In this document: piece by piece, positions 5,079 to 6,741 of the stretch
Position numbering within the stretch: position 1 is the stretch's first letter
Layout: each line of letters opens with the position of its first letter
Origin: Nitrospirota bacterium
GTDB taxonomy: Bacteria > Nitrospirota > Nitrospiria > Nitrospirales > NS-4
NCBI GenBank assembly: GCA_005877565.1
Contig: VBOK01000044.1
Location: forward strand, 1 to 6,741
Direction of reading: 5' to 3'
DNA: 6,741 bases
Position numbers and translations under genes: made by a program
Notes under the pieces: generated by a model
Seen by the model: the letters and a program-made list of their open reading frames with translations, nothing else
Database searches by the model: none
Told to the model about the DNA's origin: nothing

Positions 5079-5107
5079 TTGACAATACGGTGGTGGGGTC
5101 CTAGACT
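5079..5107 (+). promoter_or_regulatory. Sigma-70-like promoter for purA
   Basis: A perfect TTGACA (5079-5084) is followed after 17 bp by TAGACT (5102-5107), which matches TATAAT at four positions including the first two and the last. Initiation is expected near 5113-5115, leaving a leader of about 62 bases before ATG 5177. No PurR-type operator palindrome is visible around it. Confidence 0.65.
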
Positions 5108-5118
5108 GGAAGCCCTGT

Positions 5119-5153
5119 GGGAGCTCTCGCCAAATCAGGCCAGGGCTCCTTTT
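5119..5153 (+). promoter_or_regulatory. Leader hairpin with T-tract upstream of purA (possible attenuator)
   Basis: Just after the expected transcription start, GGGAGCTCT (5119-5127) pairs with AGGGCTCCT (5142-5150), with two G-T pairs. One C-C mismatch follows, then GCC/GGC (5129-5131 with 5138-5140) around a six-base loop AAATCA. The stem runs directly into TTTT (5150-5153). This resembles an intrinsic terminator placed between promoter and gene. It could instead be a transcript-stabilising 5' hairpin, since the T-tract is short and its first T is in the stem. An alternative pairing, AGCCCTG (5111-5117) with CAGGGCT (5141-5147), competes for the same right arm. Confidence 0.45.
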
Positions 5154-5176
5154 CATGTTGAGAGGGCGGGGTAGCC

Positions 5177-6502
5177 ATGGGCGCATTGGCGGTGGTCGGC
5201 ACCCAGTGGGGGGACGAGGGCAAGGGGAAGATCGTGGATCTCCTCGCCCGCGATGCCGACATGGTGGTTCGGTATCAGGGTGGCTCGAATGCCGGCCACA
5301 CGGTCGTCAAGGGGGAGACGACCTTCGTCTTCCACCTCGTCCCGTCGGGGATCCTGTACCGGGGCACGACCTGCGTGATCGGGAACGGGGTGGTGGTGGA
5401 CCCGGCAGCCCTGATCGAGGAGCTGGATGGCCTCCGGGCGAAAGGCGTGCGCACCGAGGGCAACCTCTTCGTGAGCCAGGCGGCCCACGTGATCATGCCG
5501 TACCACAAGGCGATCGAGAAGGCGAGCGAGACGCAGAAAGGCGGGCGCCGCATCGGTACCACGGGACGCGGCATCGGGCCGGCCTACGTGGACAAGATGG
5601 CCCGCATCGGCATCCGCATGGGCGATCTGCTGGACCCGCCCTATTTTCGCCAGAAGCTCGAGGACAACGTGGCCGAGACGAACGCCTTGCTGCAGGCGCT
5701 CTATCACGCGCCGGGATTTCACGCGGAGAAGATTTTCCAGGAGTATTTGCGCTATGCCGAACGTCTGCGCAGCATGATCGTGGATACCGGCCTGCTCGTC
5801 GACAAGGCCATCACGAAGGGCAAGCGGGTGCTCCTGGAGGGGGCGCAGGGCACGCACCTGGACGTGGACCACGGGACCTATCCGTACGTGACCTCCTCGA
5901 GCGCTTCGGCCGGCGGGGCCTGCACCGGCGTTGGGATCGGGCCCACCGTCATCGACGCCGTGCTCGGGGTCGCCAAGGCCTATACCACGCGCGTTGGCAG
6001 TGGACCGTTTCCCACGGAGCTGTCCAATGAAGTCGGGGCGATGTTGCAGAAGCAGGGGAACGAGTTTGGCGCCACGACCGGACGGGCCAGACGCTGTGGC
6101 TGGTACGACGCCGTGCTGGTCCGCTGCGCCGTCCGCGTCAATGGTCTCACCTCCCTGGCCATCACCAAGCTGGACGTGCTCGATCACCTCGACGAGATCC
6201 GAACCTGCACGGGGTACAAGTTCAAGGGTCGTCGCCTCGACGAGATCCCGCAAGAGATGGCCATCCTCTCTGCCTGCAATCCGGTTTACGAAACCTGGCC
6301 AGGCTGGAAACGGTCTACCACGGGGATCACGGCCTACCGTGCCTTGCCCGTCGAGGCTCGGCGCTACTTGGCGCGGCTCGAAGAGCTGGCCGAGTGCCCC
6401 ATCGATCTCGTTTCGACAGGGTCCAAGCGGGAGCAGACGATCGTGCTCCGCAATCCGCTGCTCCAGTCCCGCCGGCGGTCGGGCGCTCGCCCGGTCGCGT
6501 GA
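5177..6502 (+). CDS. purA: Adenylosuccinate synthetase
   Basis: The 441-residue protein joins IMP and aspartate using GTP to form adenylosuccinate, the first committed step from IMP to AMP, in the cytoplasm as a homodimer. The family signature is complete. GTQWGDEGKGK is at residues 8-18, with D13 as catalytic base; GGSNAGHT (35-42) has H41 as the catalytic acid; GTTGRGIGP is at 127-135; and EGAQGTHLDVDHGTYPYVTSS is at 221-241. GATTGRARRCGWYD (298-311) carries substrate-binding arginines, and TKLDVLD (330-336) and STGSKREQTI (413-422) complete the GTP site. Length is close to the usual 430 or so, with a short Arg-rich C-terminal extension (about the last 12 residues). ATG 5177 is preceded by GGGG five bases upstream and AGAGGG ten bases upstream, and the N-terminus aligns with the family, supporting this start. 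It has its own promoter and leader and is followed by tRNA-Lys. Confidence 0.98.
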   Translation: MGALAVVGTQWGDEGKGKIVDLLARDADMVVRYQGGSNAGHTVVKGETTFVFHLVPSGILYRGTTCVIGNGVVVDPAALIEELDGLRAKGVRTEGNLFVSQAAHVIMPYHKAIEKASETQKGGRRIGTTGRGIGPAYVDKMARIGIRMGDLLDPPYFRQKLEDNVAETNALLQALYHAPGFHAEKIFQEYLRYAERLRSMIVDTGLLVDKAITKGKRVLLEGAQGTHLDVDHGTYPYVTSSSASAGGACTGVGIGPTVIDAVLGVAKAYTTRVGSGPFPTELSNEVGAMLQKQGNEFGATTGRARRCGWYDAVLVRCAVRVNGLTSLAITKLDVLDHLDEIRTCTGYKFKGRRLDEIPQEMAILSACNPVYETWPGWKRSTTGITAYRALPVEARRYLARLEELAECPIDLVSTGSKREQTIVLRNPLLQSRRRSGARPVA

Positions 6503-6515
6503 GTGTGGCTCTTTC

Positions 6516-6545
6516 TTGAACGCTTTTTGTACAGTGTGTTAGAGT
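6516..6545 (+). promoter_or_regulatory. Candidate promoter for the tRNA-Lys/tRNA-Glu genes
   Basis: TTGAAC (6516-6521) precedes TAGAGT (6540-6545) with an 18-bp spacer. The -10 box resembles that of purA (TAGACT). Initiation near 6552 would leave a leader of about 23 bases before tRNA-Lys. It begins 14 bases after the purA stop codon. Confidence 0.4.
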
Positions 6546-6574
6546 GCGGCTCAGCGTGTGCCATTCGTCACGGT

Positions 6575-6650
6575 GAGCCGGTAGCTCAGTAGGTAGAGCA
6601 TCGCCCTTTTAAGGCGAGGGCCCTGGGTTCGAGTCCCAGCCGGCTCACCA
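6575..6650 (+). tRNA. tRNA-Lys, anticodon TTT
   Basis: The sequence gives a complete 76-base tRNA with encoded CCA. The acceptor is GAGCCGG/CCGGCTC with discriminator A; the D stem is GCTC/GAGC; the anticodon stem is TCGCC/GGCGA with loop CTTTTAA (anticodon TTT); and the T arm is CTGGG-TTCGAGT-CCCAG. It reads AAA and AAG. tRNA-Glu follows after 23 bases on the same strand, so the two are probably processed from one transcript. Confidence 0.97.
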
Positions 6651-6673
6651 TAACTTCCACGCACGAAACGGTT

Positions 6674-6741
6674 GTCCCCATCGTCTAGCCTGGCCTAGGA
6701 CGCGGCCCTTTCAAGGCCGCAACACGGGTTCAAATCCCGTT
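6674..6741 (+). tRNA. tRNA-Glu, anticodon TTC (3' end cut by window edge)
   Basis: It begins GTCCCCATCGTCTAGCCTGG, typical of tRNA-Glu. The anticodon stem is CGGCC/GGCCG with loop CTTTCAA (anticodon TTC), and the T arm is ACGGG-TTCAAAT-CCCGT. The window ends at the first base of the 3' acceptor strand, so the last seven or so bases and any CCA are outside. It reads GAA and GAG. Confidence 0.93.

Noticed and set aside
5153..6253. 366-residue minus-strand frame and 291-residue plus-strand frame overlapping purA
   Set aside because: These are shadows of the GC-rich purA coding sequence. Their composition is Arg/His/Gly-skewed and no family is recognisable, while the purA frame is unambiguous.
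6480..6493. CGGGC-GCTC-GCCCG hairpin near the purA stop codon as a terminator
   Set aside because: It lies inside the coding region, is short, and is not followed by a T-tract.

Overview
This window reads as chromosomal DNA from a GC-rich, free-living bacterium. The right third (purA plus tRNA genes) is conserved housekeeping sequence. The left two thirds carry accessory-type genes: a secreted NHL/choice-of-anchor-D protein, small membrane proteins, a PilZ-like protein, a stand-alone nucleotidyl cyclase and a transposase scar. The NHL protein with 'DDMNGTNW'-type blades resembles proteins common in Acidobacteriota and other soil or sediment lineages, but nothing here fixes the phylum, so taxonomy is left open.

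Layout, left to right. 1-163 (minus) is the start of an exported protein with a twin-arginine-like signal that runs off the left edge; its reading frame stays open, without an ATG, back to the stop codon of the next gene. 383-2242 (minus) is a 619-residue secreted beta-propeller protein with two C-terminal HYDIN/choice-of-anchor-D domains. 2332-2571 (minus) is a 79-residue two-helix membrane protein with a strong ribosome binding site. 2572-3079 has no intact gene but holds a frameshifted scrap of an IS110-type transposase. 3080-3238 (plus) is a possible 52-residue membrane peptide that overlaps 3199-3537 (plus), a short PilZ-like protein. 3822-4610 (plus) is a 262-residue class III nucleotidyl cyclase with all expected catalytic residues and no sensor domain. 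It looks lower in G+C than its surroundings and is bracketed by two divergent copies of a roughly 27-bp direct repeat.

A terminator facing the minus strand (4619-4645) and tRNA-Ala(GGC) (4776-4851, minus) close the accessory stretch. Between this tRNA and purA lies a 197-bp near-palindrome whose outer 30 bp match as inverted repeats at 27 of 30 positions. purA (5177-6502, plus) follows a good sigma-70-like promoter and a leader with a stable hairpin ending in T4. Downstream are tRNA-Lys(TTT) and the first 68 bases of tRNA-Glu(TTC), cut by the right edge.

How the genes relate. purA and the tRNAs are core functions. The accessory genes do not form one obvious pathway. PilZ-like and cyclase proteins both hint at nucleotide second messengers, but they lie 284 bp apart and the PilZ-type binding motif is degraded, so a functional link is only a hypothesis. 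No CRISPR array, intact insertion sequence, integrase or recognisable multi-gene defence system is present. The most interesting items are the orphan cyclase, the palindromic element, and the purA leader hairpin.
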